Source: Geomonas propionica (GTDB lineage: Bacteria > Desulfobacterota > Desulfuromonadia > Geobacterales > Geobacteraceae). Taken from it: a DNA stretch of 64,000 bases. This document shows, piece after piece, positions 44,973 through 54,570 of the stretch (the stretch's first letter is position 1; the number at the start of each line of letters is the position of its first letter). The stretch is taken from assembly GCF_016458235.1 (NCBI RefSeq), contig NZ_JAEMHK010000006.1, positions 208,047-272,046 of the forward strand, given 5' to 3'. Below the pieces are notes generated by a model. That model had not been told where the DNA came from, did not search any database, and worked only from the letters and a program-made list of their open reading frames with translations. Made by a program: the position numbers and the translations under genes.

Positions 44973-47714
44973 ATGCAAGACAAGCTTTTGAAACGGTTCT
45001 CAGCTTTCTTGGTTGCATCGACCGCGGCCACAGCTTTGTTGCTGGGCGGCTGCGAAGGGGACCGGGGTCCCAGGGGCGCACAAGGCCCTGCGGGCAGCGG
45101 CGTATTCACCAACCTCAGCTCCTCGACTGCAGACCAGCAGGCCAATATAACCTTCGACCAACAAAACAGCACCGTCAACAGCGTCACCATCCAGAGCCCG
45201 CCGGTGGTCACCTTCACGCTGAAGACCGCCAGCGGCCAGCCGGTGGAGGGAATCGGCAGGAGGAACGCCTCGGGTCAGCTGAGCAACCTGGCCTTCACCA
45301 TCGCCAAGCTGATCCCCGCCAGCAACGGCACCCCGTCCCATTGGGTCAGCTACATCGTGACCACCGCCCCCACCGACGGCTCGGCCCCCACCGCCACCAG
45401 ACCGACCAGGGATCGCGAAGGGAAGCTCGAGTCCCTTGGCGACGGCAAGTTCCGCTACACCTTCGCGCGTGACATCAAACTGGTGCAGAGCCAGGTCAAC
45501 GCCATGACCTTCAGCGGCAACAACCGCAGAAACGACCTGGGCGACCTGACCTACGACCCGACCCTCACCCACCGCCTGGTGATCGAGTACGGCGGCAACA
45601 TCGTCAACACCTCGCCGCAGCTGATCTACAAGAACGCCATCAACATCGTGTACGATTTCATCCCCGCCACCGGCGCGAGGGTGACCTCGTCGACGACCGG
45701 TGCGGCCGAGCGCAACATCGTGCTCACCAAGTACTGCAACGAGTGCCACGGCAACCCGGGCGACCCGACCGACCTCAACCAGCAGGGGTGGGGCCTGGGC
45801 ATCACCACGCCGCACGCCGGCCGCGTGGACACCCGCTACTGCGTGCTCTGCCACACCAGCCAGCGCGCCTACGGCAGGGCCATCTCGACCGCCACCGCGG
45901 GTGCCTTCACCGGCACCACCTACGTGACCGCCGATGCCGGCGTCACCGACCCCACCACCGGCGAGGCGCAGATCCTGGGCGAGTTCGTCACCCTGATCCA
46001 CAAGATCCACATGGGCGAAAACCTGACCGAGACCGGCTACAACTACGCCGGGATCCAGTTCAACGAGATCGCCTACCCTGAAAGTGCAGCCCTGTGCCGC
46101 AAGTGCCACCGCGGCGAGACGGCGCAGCAGTTGGCGGTAACCCCGCAGGGGGACAACTGGCGCACCATGCCGAACCGCAAGGCCTGCGGCAGCTGCCACG
46201 ACAACATCGACTTCGCCACCGGCACCAACACCACCGGCCCGGCCCATCCGGTCTACACCAACGACGCGAGCTGCAACGCCTGCCACACGCCGACGGCGAT
46301 CACCGAATCGCACGCACAGGCCCTGGTGAGCCCGCTCAACCCGGTCGCTCCCGCCGGCCTGACCAGCTTCGAATACCAGCTCTCCAGCGCAACCGTGGAC
46401 GGCAGCAACAACCTGACCATCAAGTTCCGCATCCTGGGCAACGGCACGCCGGTCACCCTGGCCACCCCCGCCGCGGGGCTCACCACCTCCCTCGCCGGCT
46501 TCACCGGCGGGCCGAGCTTCATCCTTGCCTACGCGAAACCGCAGCAGGAAACCGCCGGTGCGGTACCGGCGGACTACAACAACTTGGGCAAGGTGGCGGC
46601 GCAGCCTGACACGGTCTCAATCACCACGCTGCTCAACACCGCCAACGCGGCGATAGGGAACATCGCCGGCCCCGACAGCAGCGGCTTCTACACCGCCACC
46701 ATCAACTCCGCATCGGCCTTCCCGGCCGGTGCCCAGATGCGCGCGGTCGCCATGCAAAGCTACTGGACCCAGACCGGCTTCGACGCCTCCATCGCCGGCC
46801 GCCACACCCGCGCGGTGATCATCCCGGTCACCGGTGACGCGATGCGCCGCACCGTGGTGGATCCCGACAAGTGCAAAAACTGCCACGAATTCTTCGAGGC
46901 CCACGGCGGCCAGCGCGTCTACCAGACCCAGGTGTGCGTGACCTGCCACAACCCGAACCTCACCACATCGGGGCGCACCATCAGCGACGCCAAGCTCGCC
47001 GGCTTCGCCTTCACCCAGATCCAGCTCGGCATCCTGACCACGTGGGATCCGGCCTTCAACAAGGCGACCCCGGGGTACGCGCTCACCTTCCCCGAGTTCT
47101 CCAACAACTTCAAGGATCTGATCCACGGCATCCATGCCGGCGCGACCCGCACCAACCCGATCCGCGACGTGCGTAACGGGCCGAGCGCCAGCATCACCCT
47201 GATCGCCGGCGAGGAAGTCACCTTCCCGAACATGCTGGGCAACTGCGACGCCTGCCACGTCACCCAGCAGAGCTACACACCTGACGTGATCGAGGCGCTG
47301 CGCCCGAGAGTGCTGCCCTCGACCGAGGTGACCAGGAGTGCCGCGTCGGTAGCCACCCCGACCACCGCAACGCTCACCGCGGCCCGTGCCACCGTCCCGA
47401 ACAATGAGGACCTGGTAGTGGCGCCCGTTACCGCGGCCTGCGTCTCCTGCCACGACACCCCGCTCGCCAAGGCCCACATGAACGCCAACGGCGCGCAACT
47501 GGGCGCGGCCCTGGCCGGACCGTCCTTTACCAACATGGGCGTCGCCCGCTCGACCCTGCCGTCGGCCACGGAGCAGTGCACCCTGTGCCACGGCCAGGGC
47601 AGGGTGGCCGACGTGATCATCATGCATGGGCAGAACCGCCCGGCGCTGGTGCCGTCCAGCCTCACCACGGGCAGCTCCGCGGCACGCATGGTGAAGTTGC
47701 TCCTGAATTGGTGA
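44973..47714 (+). CDS. OmcA/MtrC-type decaheme c-type cytochrome lipoprotein
   Basis: 913 aa. Lipobox LLGGC puts the lipid on C27; a collagen-like run GDRGPRGAQGPAGSG follows at 29-43. Ten CxxCH sites in order: CNECH, CVLCH, CRKCH, CGSCH, CNACH, CKNCH, CVTCH, CDACH, CVSCH and CTLCH, in two pentaheme groups separated by a beta-rich domain (about 455-620), the layout of MtrC/OmcA. It should sit on the cell surface and pass electrons to metals or other acceptors. AGGAGG lies before the ATG. First gene of conduit A. Confidence 0.92.
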   Translation: MQDKLLKRFSAFLVASTAATALLLGGCEGDRGPRGAQGPAGSGVFTNLSSSTADQQANITFDQQNSTVNSVTIQSPPVVTFTLKTASGQPVEGIGRRNASGQLSNLAFTIAKLIPASNGTPSHWVSYIVTTAPTDGSAPTATRPTRDREGKLESLGDGKFRYTFARDIKLVQSQVNAMTFSGNNRRNDLGDLTYDPTLTHRLVIEYGGNIVNTSPQLIYKNAINIVYDFIPATGARVTSSTTGAAERNIVLTKYCNECHGNPGDPTDLNQQGWGLGITTPHAGRVDTRYCVLCHTSQRAYGRAISTATAGAFTGTTYVTADAGVTDPTTGEAQILGEFVTLIHKIHMGENLTETGYNYAGIQFNEIAYPESAALCRKCHRGETAQQLAVTPQGDNWRTMPNRKACGSCHDNIDFATGTNTTGPAHPVYTNDASCNACHTPTAITESHAQALVSPLNPVAPAGLTSFEYQLSSATVDGSNNLTIKFRILGNGTPVTLATPAAGLTTSLAGFTGGPSFILAYAKPQQETAGAVPADYNNLGKVAAQPDTVSITTLLNTANAAIGNIAGPDSSGFYTATINSASAFPAGAQMRAVAMQSYWTQTGFDASIAGRHTRAVIIPVTGDAMRRTVVDPDKCKNCHEFFEAHGGQRVYQTQVCVTCHNPNLTTSGRTISDAKLAGFAFTQIQLGILTTWDPAFNKATPGYALTFPEFSNNFKDLIHGIHAGATRTNPIRDVRNGPSASITLIAGEEVTFPNMLGNCDACHVTQQSYTPDVIEALRPRVLPSTEVTRSAASVATPTTATLTAARATVPNNEDLVVAPVTAACVSCHDTPLAKAHMNANGAQLGAALAGPSFTNMGVARSTLPSATEQCTLCHGQGRVADVIIMHGQNRPALVPSSLTTGSSAARMVKLLLNW

Positions 47715-47732
47715 TGCTCTACCTGTAACCTG

Positions 47733-47754
47733 CCGGGGGCGCTAGCGCCCCCGG
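47733..47754 (+). terminator. Perfect 22-bp palindrome between decaheme and porin genes
   Basis: CCGGGGGCGC-TA-GCGCCCCCGG followed by TTTCATTT. It can form a strong hairpin 18 bp after the decaheme stop and may reduce read-through or protect the upstream mRNA end. Confidence 0.65.
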
Positions 47755-47815
47755 TTTCATTTGCAACTGCATTTCCCCACGGTAACCAGATCGAACCATG
47801 AAAGGAGGAAATGTC

Positions 47816-49117
47816 TTGAAAATCAAAGAGAGAAAAACGACACCGGCGCCCCCAGGCGCATGCAAGGCGGTGGCGAGCATCCTGTTGGCCTGCTCGCTGG
47901 TTGTCCTCGGCCACCAAAGTGCCGACGCCACCGCGATAAACGGGAATTCAGAGACCATCCTGCGCATGAGGGAGGGGGTATTCGACGAAAACCTGTTCCC
48001 GCTCTACGAATACCTGAACTTATCCGCCAGCGACGCCGCCGGCCCCGGCGCGATCTCGCTGGAGATCGGCGGCTGGGGGCGGGTCGACCTGGGTGACCGC
48101 AGCTTCGAACACCGCACCGACGGGGACATCCAGTACGGCTTCCTGAGCTATCGCGCCAACCGCGGCAACTTCACCGCCAACGCGGGGCGGCAGTGGGTGG
48201 TCGAGGGGGTGGGGACCGAGCGCATCGACGGGCTCTACCTGAGGACCGACCTGCTCGGGGGCTTCACCGGGGCGGCGTATGTCGGCAACCCGGTGGTGAC
48301 CCAGCCCGATTTTGACGGCGGCGACCTCATCTACGGTGGGCGCCTCGCCCACTCCATGCCGAAGTACTACTCGATAGGGGTGAGCGCCCTGAGGAACCAG
48401 GTGAACGGCGAAGGGATCCGCGAGGAGGAGGGGGTGGACCTGTGGCTGCACCCGGTCGCCATGGTGGACATCACCGGTCGCTCCACCTACAACTCGCTCA
48501 CCAAAGGGTGGATGGAGCACGCCTACACGGCCAGCTTCACCCCCACCGAGGCACTCCGGGTCTCGGCATCGCTGCAAAACGTCCACTACGAGGACTATTT
48601 CTACCAGGTGACCACCAACACGCTGAGCCTCACCAACGGATTCATCGCACCGGACGAAGAGATGTGGAACGTCGGCGGCAGCGTCGGCTTCAACGCCACC
48701 AAGAACATCGGCCTCTCCGCCGAGTACAACCGCTACGAGTACGACCTGGCCGGCAGAGCGGACTACTACGGGGTTACCGGCAATTTCAGCACCACCACCG
48801 GGCTGGCCGCCGGGTTGTCCTTCCATCGCATGGACGGATCGACCGACCGGCTGCGCTACAACCAGTACCGCGCCTGGGCCACGCAGAAGTTCGGTCCCGC
48901 CGACCTCACCCTCGACTTCTTCGACGTCGATTTCGACGGCAGCATCAGCGGGCGCGAGAACACCTTTTCCCTGGCGGCTGCCGCCGGGTATGATTTCAGC
49001 CGAAACCTCAGGGTCGCAGCCGACGTCGACTACATCCGCAGTGCGGACTTCGACAACGAACTGCGCGGCCTGATCAGGCTCAGCTATGCCTTCGGCGTTG
49101 GAAAGGAGGGGAAATAG
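47816..49117 (+). CDS. Outer-membrane porin of conduit A
   Basis: 433 aa beta-barrel, with signal peptide (ILLACSLVVLGHQSADA, about 22-41) and then long alternating strands rich in Y, G and N (for example RVSASLQNVHYEDYF). The start is probably TTG 47816, because AAGGAGG lies seven bases before it; the in-frame ATG at 47798 is itself upstream of that ribosome site. It ends in LIRLSYAFGVGKEGK. In porin-cytochrome conduits such a barrel holds a periplasmic cytochrome against a surface one. The next gene starts at its TAG (TAGTG). Confidence 0.8.
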   Translation: MKIKERKTTPAPPGACKAVASILLACSLVVLGHQSADATAINGNSETILRMREGVFDENLFPLYEYLNLSASDAAGPGAISLEIGGWGRVDLGDRSFEHRTDGDIQYGFLSYRANRGNFTANAGRQWVVEGVGTERIDGLYLRTDLLGGFTGAAYVGNPVVTQPDFDGGDLIYGGRLAHSMPKYYSIGVSALRNQVNGEGIREEEGVDLWLHPVAMVDITGRSTYNSLTKGWMEHAYTASFTPTEALRVSASLQNVHYEDYFYQVTTNTLSLTNGFIAPDEEMWNVGGSVGFNATKNIGLSAEYNRYEYDLAGRADYYGVTGNFSTTTGLAAGLSFHRMDGSTDRLRYNQYRAWATQKFGPADLTLDFFDVDFDGSISGRENTFSLAAAAGYDFSRNLRVAADVDYIRSADFDNELRGLIRLSYAFGVGKEGK

Positions 49118-49551
49118 TGAAAAATACAGCGTATCTAATGATAGTGGGAATCATGCTCTCCTTCCTTTACGCCTGCGCCAATACCAACAGCATCGCCCGC
49201 GTCCATCCGGAAGAGGTCAAGGGGCTGCCCCGGTGTGCCGAATGCCACACCGACCAGTGGACGGCGCTCAGCCACCAGACCCAGGACTTCTACCTGAAGC
49301 ATAAGATCTACGCGGCCCAGCAGCGCGAAGCCTGCAACACCTGCCACAAGGAGTCCTTTTGTGTCCGGTGCCACGCGCACAAGGAAGAGATCAAGCCCAG
49401 CGACAAGTACAAGGACCGGCCCGAACTGTCGCTGCCTCACCGGGGCGACTACCTCAGCCGTCACAGGGTTGAGGGGAGGATCAACCCCGCTTCCTGCCTG
49501 AAATGCCACGGGCGGCAAAACAATGAGAGGTGCAAAACATGTCACAAGTAA
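49117..49551 (+). CDS. Pentaheme cytochrome lipoprotein of conduit A
   Basis: 144 aa, GTG start overlapping the porin stop. Lipobox LYAC gives lipidation at C20. Five CxxCH sites: CAECH, CNTCH, CVRCH, CLKCH and CKTCH, with extra histidines between them as probable axial ligands. This dense small cytochrome could be the wire inside or beneath the porin. Its gene overlaps the next by 13 bp, so the set is tightly coupled. Confidence 0.85.
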   Translation: MKNTAYLMIVGIMLSFLYACANTNSIARVHPEEVKGLPRCAECHTDQWTALSHQTQDFYLKHKIYAAQQREACNTCHKESFCVRCHAHKEEIKPSDKYKDRPELSLPHRGDYLSRHRVEGRINPASCLKCHGRQNNERCKTCHK

Positions 49552-50387
49552 ACAGACCAACTCAAGCTCTTGCCATGCTTTGGTGCCTTTTGGTCCTGTC
49601 GCTTGTCGGCTGCGGGGATAACAACAACCACGCCAACTTCGATCCCGACAAGGGTGCCCATCCCTCCGACTGGGTGCCGGCCCGGCATGCGGTAGCGGCC
49701 ATCGGCCACCTCGAGGACTGCGCGCCCTGCCACGGCACCGATTTCAGCGGCGGCATCTCCAAGGTCGCCTGCACCAGTTGCCACCTCGGCAACCAGGTCG
49801 ACGTCCACCCGCTGGAATGGGATGGGCGCGACTATGCCCTGCACGGTCAGTGGATCAGGCAGCGGGTGGCGGCCACCGGGATCGATATCAGCGCCCTCAC
49901 CACGGGAGCCCTGGCGACCACCTTTCCGGACCAGGCCCGCTCCGCGACGCAAAGCTGCGCCACCAGCCTCTGCCACGGCACCGACTACCGTGGCGTAGCC
50001 AACTCCGGCCCTTCCTGCTTCGACGACCAACCCGGCGTCGTCGACTCGAGCTGCCACGCCGGCAACGCCTTCTCCGTCCACCCGCTAGACTGGTTCCCGC
50101 CGCGGTTCACGGTCCGGGCGGGAATCGCCATGCCCACCATCCTCCCCGCGCACGCCCCGTACGTCCAGACCTACGGCGCGGCGGAATGCATCATCCCCGT
50201 CTGCCACGGCAACGGGTCTCCGCCGACCATCAACGCCGGCGCCGGCAGCACCAGGATCACCGGCACCACCCCGACGACGCCCAACCCCCAGAATTTCGGT
50301 TACCAGGGCTTCGTCGGCTTCACTACCGGGCGCACCCAGGTCACGGTGACCAACACCGGACGCCTCTGCGCGGCCTGCCACATCTAG
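49539..50387 (+). CDS. Lipoprotein cytochrome with mixed CxxCH and CX4CH sites
   Basis: 282 aa, lipobox LVGC (C25). ATG 49539 has GAGAGG eight bases upstream. Sites in order: CAPCH, CTSCH, CATSLCH (four residues between cysteines), a cysteine-histidine DSSCH whose first cysteine is eleven residues away, CIIPVCH (again four) and CAACH. The mix matches the CxxxxCH...CxxCH domain family described from Geobacter sulfurreducens. Last gene of conduit A, followed by a terminator. Confidence 0.82.
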   Translation: MSQVNRPTQALAMLWCLLVLSLVGCGDNNNHANFDPDKGAHPSDWVPARHAVAAIGHLEDCAPCHGTDFSGGISKVACTSCHLGNQVDVHPLEWDGRDYALHGQWIRQRVAATGIDISALTTGALATTFPDQARSATQSCATSLCHGTDYRGVANSGPSCFDDQPGVVDSSCHAGNAFSVHPLDWFPPRFTVRAGIAMPTILPAHAPYVQTYGAAECIIPVCHGNGSPPTINAGAGSTRITGTTPTTPNPQNFGYQGFVGFTTGRTQVTVTNTGRLCAACHI

Positions 50388-50410
50388 CAGTACCCGAAAC
50401 CGGAAACGAG

Positions 50411-50448
50411 AAAGGGGGCCCCTGTCCAAAGACAGGAGCCCCCTTTTT
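50411..50448 (+). terminator. Intrinsic terminator of conduit A
   Basis: GGGGGC-CCTGTC / GACAGG-GCCCCC with a CAAA loop, then TTTTT, 25 bp after the last stop. Confidence 0.88.
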
Positions 50449-50480
50449 CGCTCTACTGGCGATCCGTGTCCTCCGTAGGA

Positions 50481-50586
50481 GGGGACTGGCTCCGCCAGGT
50501 GCCTGTCCCCTTAGGGCTTTAGTAAGGTGGCTGAGCCGAACGGAGCGTTCAGCCAGAGGGACAGGCACCGGAACGGAGCCAGCCCC
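50481..50586. repeat. Two GGGGAC-GGC-CC palindromes (copies 3 and 4) as a pair
   Basis: Copy 3 at 50481-50510 (GGGGACTGGCTCC / GGTGCCTGTCCCC) and the inverted copy 4 at 50558-50586. Between them lies a third palindrome TGGCTGA...TCAGCCA (50527-50555). This is the most complete array of this family in the window, and it abuts the stop codon of glpD. Confidence 0.75.
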
Positions 50587-50587
50587 T

Positions 50588-52201
50588 TCACACCTCGCGC
50601 AGGGCGTCGGCAACCTCCTCGAGCTCGCGCCTCTGCCGCTCGGAATTCCAGGCCAGTTCCGCGGCCATCAGCGCGACCACCTCCGGAGCCGCCGCGCGGG
50701 CGCCCCTGCGGTCCAAAAGGGCCAAGGGTACCCGCCGCTCCAGGAAGTCGACTGCACGCAGCGCCATCTCATGGTGCGCCGCGTAGAGAATTTCCCCCTT
50801 GAGGTAGGGGTGCCCCTGGACGAGCCTGCCGCTGAGCGCCCCTTGGCAGTACTGTGCCACCTTAAGGGCCTGGTCCCCGTAGGAGCTGTGCAGGTGCTGG
50901 GTCACGTCGGGGGGGAAGCCGTGTTTTCGTTCCAGTTCCTGCAGCAGGGCCTCGGTGAAATCCTCCCCCCCTTGCAGCACGATCCGGTCGGTGCGGCAGG
51001 GGTGCTGCGGCGTCAGTCCCGCCTTGTTCACCGCGAAATCGACGGCGTCCAGAGCCATCTTGCGGTAGGTGGTCCACTTGCCGCCGACGATGGTGATAAG
51101 CCCGGTCGGGGAACAGCTCACCACATGGTCGCGGGCAAGCTCGGCCGTGTCGGCGGTGAACGGGTCGTGCACCAGGGGCCTCAGCCCCGCCCATGAGGCG
51201 GTGATATCGCTGGCCTTCGCGCCCAACTTGAAGTAGCGCCGGAGGTGGCGCAGCAGGTAGTCGACGTCCTTCTCCCTGGCCACCGGCACCTCGCCCGCCT
51301 CGGCCGGCTCCTCGGTCGTCCCCACCAGGCACGCCCCCTCCCACGGGAGGATGAAGAGCACGCGGCCGTCATCGGTCTTCGGCACCATGACCCCGGCACC
51401 GTCGGGGGCGAAGCGCCCGGGCAGGATGATGTGGATGCCGCGGCTAACCCTGAGCAGCGAAGCGGCGGTCGGGTCGTCCAGGCGGCGCACGATGTCGGCG
51501 GAGGAACCGCAGGCGTTCACCACGCAGCGGGCCCGGATCTGCCAGGAGGCCCCCACCAGCGGGTCCCGCACCAGGGCGCCCGCCACCTTCCCCTTCTCCC
51601 GCATGAGCGCCACCACTTCCACGTAGTTGCCGATTACCGCCCCTTCCCTCGCTGCGGTCTGGGCCAGGGCCACGTTCATGCGCACGTCGTTGAACTGCCC
51701 GTCGCAGTACTGCACCCCCCCCTTCAACCCCTCGCCGCGGATCATGGGGAAGCGGCGCAGCATTTCGCCGCGACCGACGAAGCGGCTGTGGCCAAGGCCC
51801 GCCTCTCCCGCCAGCAAGTCGTAGAGCTTCAGGCCGGCCCAGACGTAGGGGACCTGGACCAGGCCATACAGGGGGGTCACCAGGGTGAGCCGGTGGCACA
51901 GATGGGGGGCGATCTTCAAGAGGATGTTGCGTTCGCGCAGCCCGTCGCGTACCAGGTTGAACTGCACCCGGTCCCGGTGCAGCACCGCCGACTCCAGGTA
52001 GCGCACCCCGCCGTGGATCAGCTTGGTGCTCTTGCTGCTGGTGCCGCAGCCGAAGTCGCCCCGTTCCACCAGTGCCACCGACAGGCCGCGGTTGGCGGCG
52101 TCGACCGCGATGCCGCACCCGGTCGCGCCCCCCCCGATCACCAGCATGTCGAAGGTGCGCCCGCTTTTCAGTATCTCCAGATTCGCGCTGCGGTCCGTCA
52201 C
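50588..52201 (-). CDS. glpD: Glycerol-3-phosphate dehydrogenase, aerobic/FAD type
   Basis: Oxidises glycerol-3-phosphate to dihydroxyacetone phosphate at the inner membrane and reduces quinone. FAD-binding VIGGGATGCGIAVDAA is at 21-36 and the DAO-family loop GTSSKSTKLIHGGVRYLE at 53-70. 537 aa, normal. GTG start with GGAGG six bases upstream. It lies downstream of glpK across a 196-bp inverted repeat. The pair gives glycerol use; no glpF is in the window. Confidence 0.93.
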   Translation of the reverse strand: MTDRSANLEILKSGRTFDMLVIGGGATGCGIAVDAANRGLSVALVERGDFGCGTSSKSTKLIHGGVRYLESAVLHRDRVQFNLVRDGLRERNILLKIAPHLCHRLTLVTPLYGLVQVPYVWAGLKLYDLLAGEAGLGHSRFVGRGEMLRRFPMIRGEGLKGGVQYCDGQFNDVRMNVALAQTAAREGAVIGNYVEVVALMREKGKVAGALVRDPLVGASWQIRARCVVNACGSSADIVRRLDDPTAASLLRVSRGIHIILPGRFAPDGAGVMVPKTDDGRVLFILPWEGACLVGTTEEPAEAGEVPVAREKDVDYLLRHLRRYFKLGAKASDITASWAGLRPLVHDPFTADTAELARDHVVSCSPTGLITIVGGKWTTYRKMALDAVDFAVNKAGLTPQHPCRTDRIVLQGGEDFTEALLQELERKHGFPPDVTQHLHSSYGDQALKVAQYCQGALSGRLVQGHPYLKGEILYAAHHEMALRAVDFLERRVPLALLDRRGARAAAPEVVALMAAELAWNSERQRRELEEVADALREV

Positions 52202-52229
52202 TCACAGCCTCCAAAAGCAAAATCGGTTT

Positions 52230-52359
52230 TTTAACGCAAAGCCGCAAGGGCGCAAAGGAAAATCTTTTGGACTGCGGCTGCCTCCACCGGGATTGATTCC
52301 CAACTGGGTTTGGCTTGCTGAGCCGGTTTTTCTTTGCGACCCTGCGTCTTTGCGTTAAA
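52230..52359. repeat. Second CGCAAAG-word inverted repeat
   Basis: Left arm TTAACGCAAAGCCGCAAGGG and right arm complementary, ending TGCGTCTTTGCGTTAAA. Same words as the element at 989-1086; about 70 bases apart. Confidence 0.8.
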
Positions 52360-52397
52360 TTCGGTTTGTCTTTAACGCCTATCTTCCAGCGCCCTTC

Positions 52398-53876
<1,479 letters not shown>

Positions 53877-53890
53877 ACGTCCTCCTTTAA

Positions 53891-53918
53891 GGGGTCAGGC
53901 ACCTGGCGGAGCCAGTCC
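53891..53918. repeat. GGGGAC-GGC-CC palindrome (copy 5)
   Basis: GGGGTCAGGCACC / GGAGCCAGTCC, slightly truncated. It lies in the 43-bp gap before glpK. A half-copy is also seen at 36279-36290. Confidence 0.7.
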
Positions 53919-53919
53919 G

Positions 53920-54528
53920 CTATTTGAACCTGAAGATGAACCGGGTGCCGACGCGCTCTTCCTGGTGCTGTCCCGTGGAAGACCACCCCGTGACGGGGTC
54001 CTGGTCATAGTACAGCATCAGGTCCGTGCGCGGCGACAACCGTACCCCCACCTCGCCGGTCCATCGCAGCGGCGCCCGGGCAGGGTTGCTGAAGTCGTAG
54101 CCCACATGCCCGCCACTCCCCGGCCGAGTACCCAGTTCATCCACGGTGCTCGCACCTGTGTTTTCGATGGTCAAGATGGAAAATTTGGCGGCGGCAGAGA
54201 AATAGAGGGTTTCGGAAAGGGAAACCTTCCATCCTGCCCGTGCATGCAGCCGGTGCGTCGACTGCTCGAGCCCCCCGTGCATTTCCTGTTCGATGCCGCG
54301 GTAGACTATCCCCAACTCCGGTTCCAGCATAAGGACCGGGGAGGCGGCATAGGTAAGCCCCGCGTTGCTCAAAAAGCGTGTGGTGTCGAAGAAGGCGGCG
54401 GGCACGGATGGCTTAGAAAGGATAGGGGAATCGAAGGGATTGGAGAGTTTCGGCGCGCCAATTTCTGCCGCCGGTGACGGAGTTGTGAAAAAGAGGACTG
54501 TCAAAACGGCAACTATCGGAACTCTCAT
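53920..54528 (-). CDS. Small outer-membrane beta-barrel-like protein
   Basis: 202 aa. Signal peptide at 1-21 (PSPAAE), then alternating strands ending GTRFIFRFK, the aromatic C-terminus common in barrel proteins. No enzyme motif seen. It may be a small porin or an assembly-related barrel; no family recognised. It lies 42 bp downstream of the DUF3108 gene in the same direction, so the two may be one unit. Confidence 0.6.
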   Translation of the reverse strand: MRVPIVAVLTVLFFTTPSPAAEIGAPKLSNPFDSPILSKPSVPAAFFDTTRFLSNAGLTYAASPVLMLEPELGIVYRGIEQEMHGGLEQSTHRLHARAGWKVSLSETLYFSAAAKFSILTIENTGASTVDELGTRPGSGGHVGYDFSNPARAPLRWTGEVGVRLSPRTDLMLYYDQDPVTGWSSTGQHQEERVGTRFIFRFK

Positions 54529-54570
54529 GCCGATAGTGTAACAAAAAGGTATGACAGGTTCACGGGTTAT

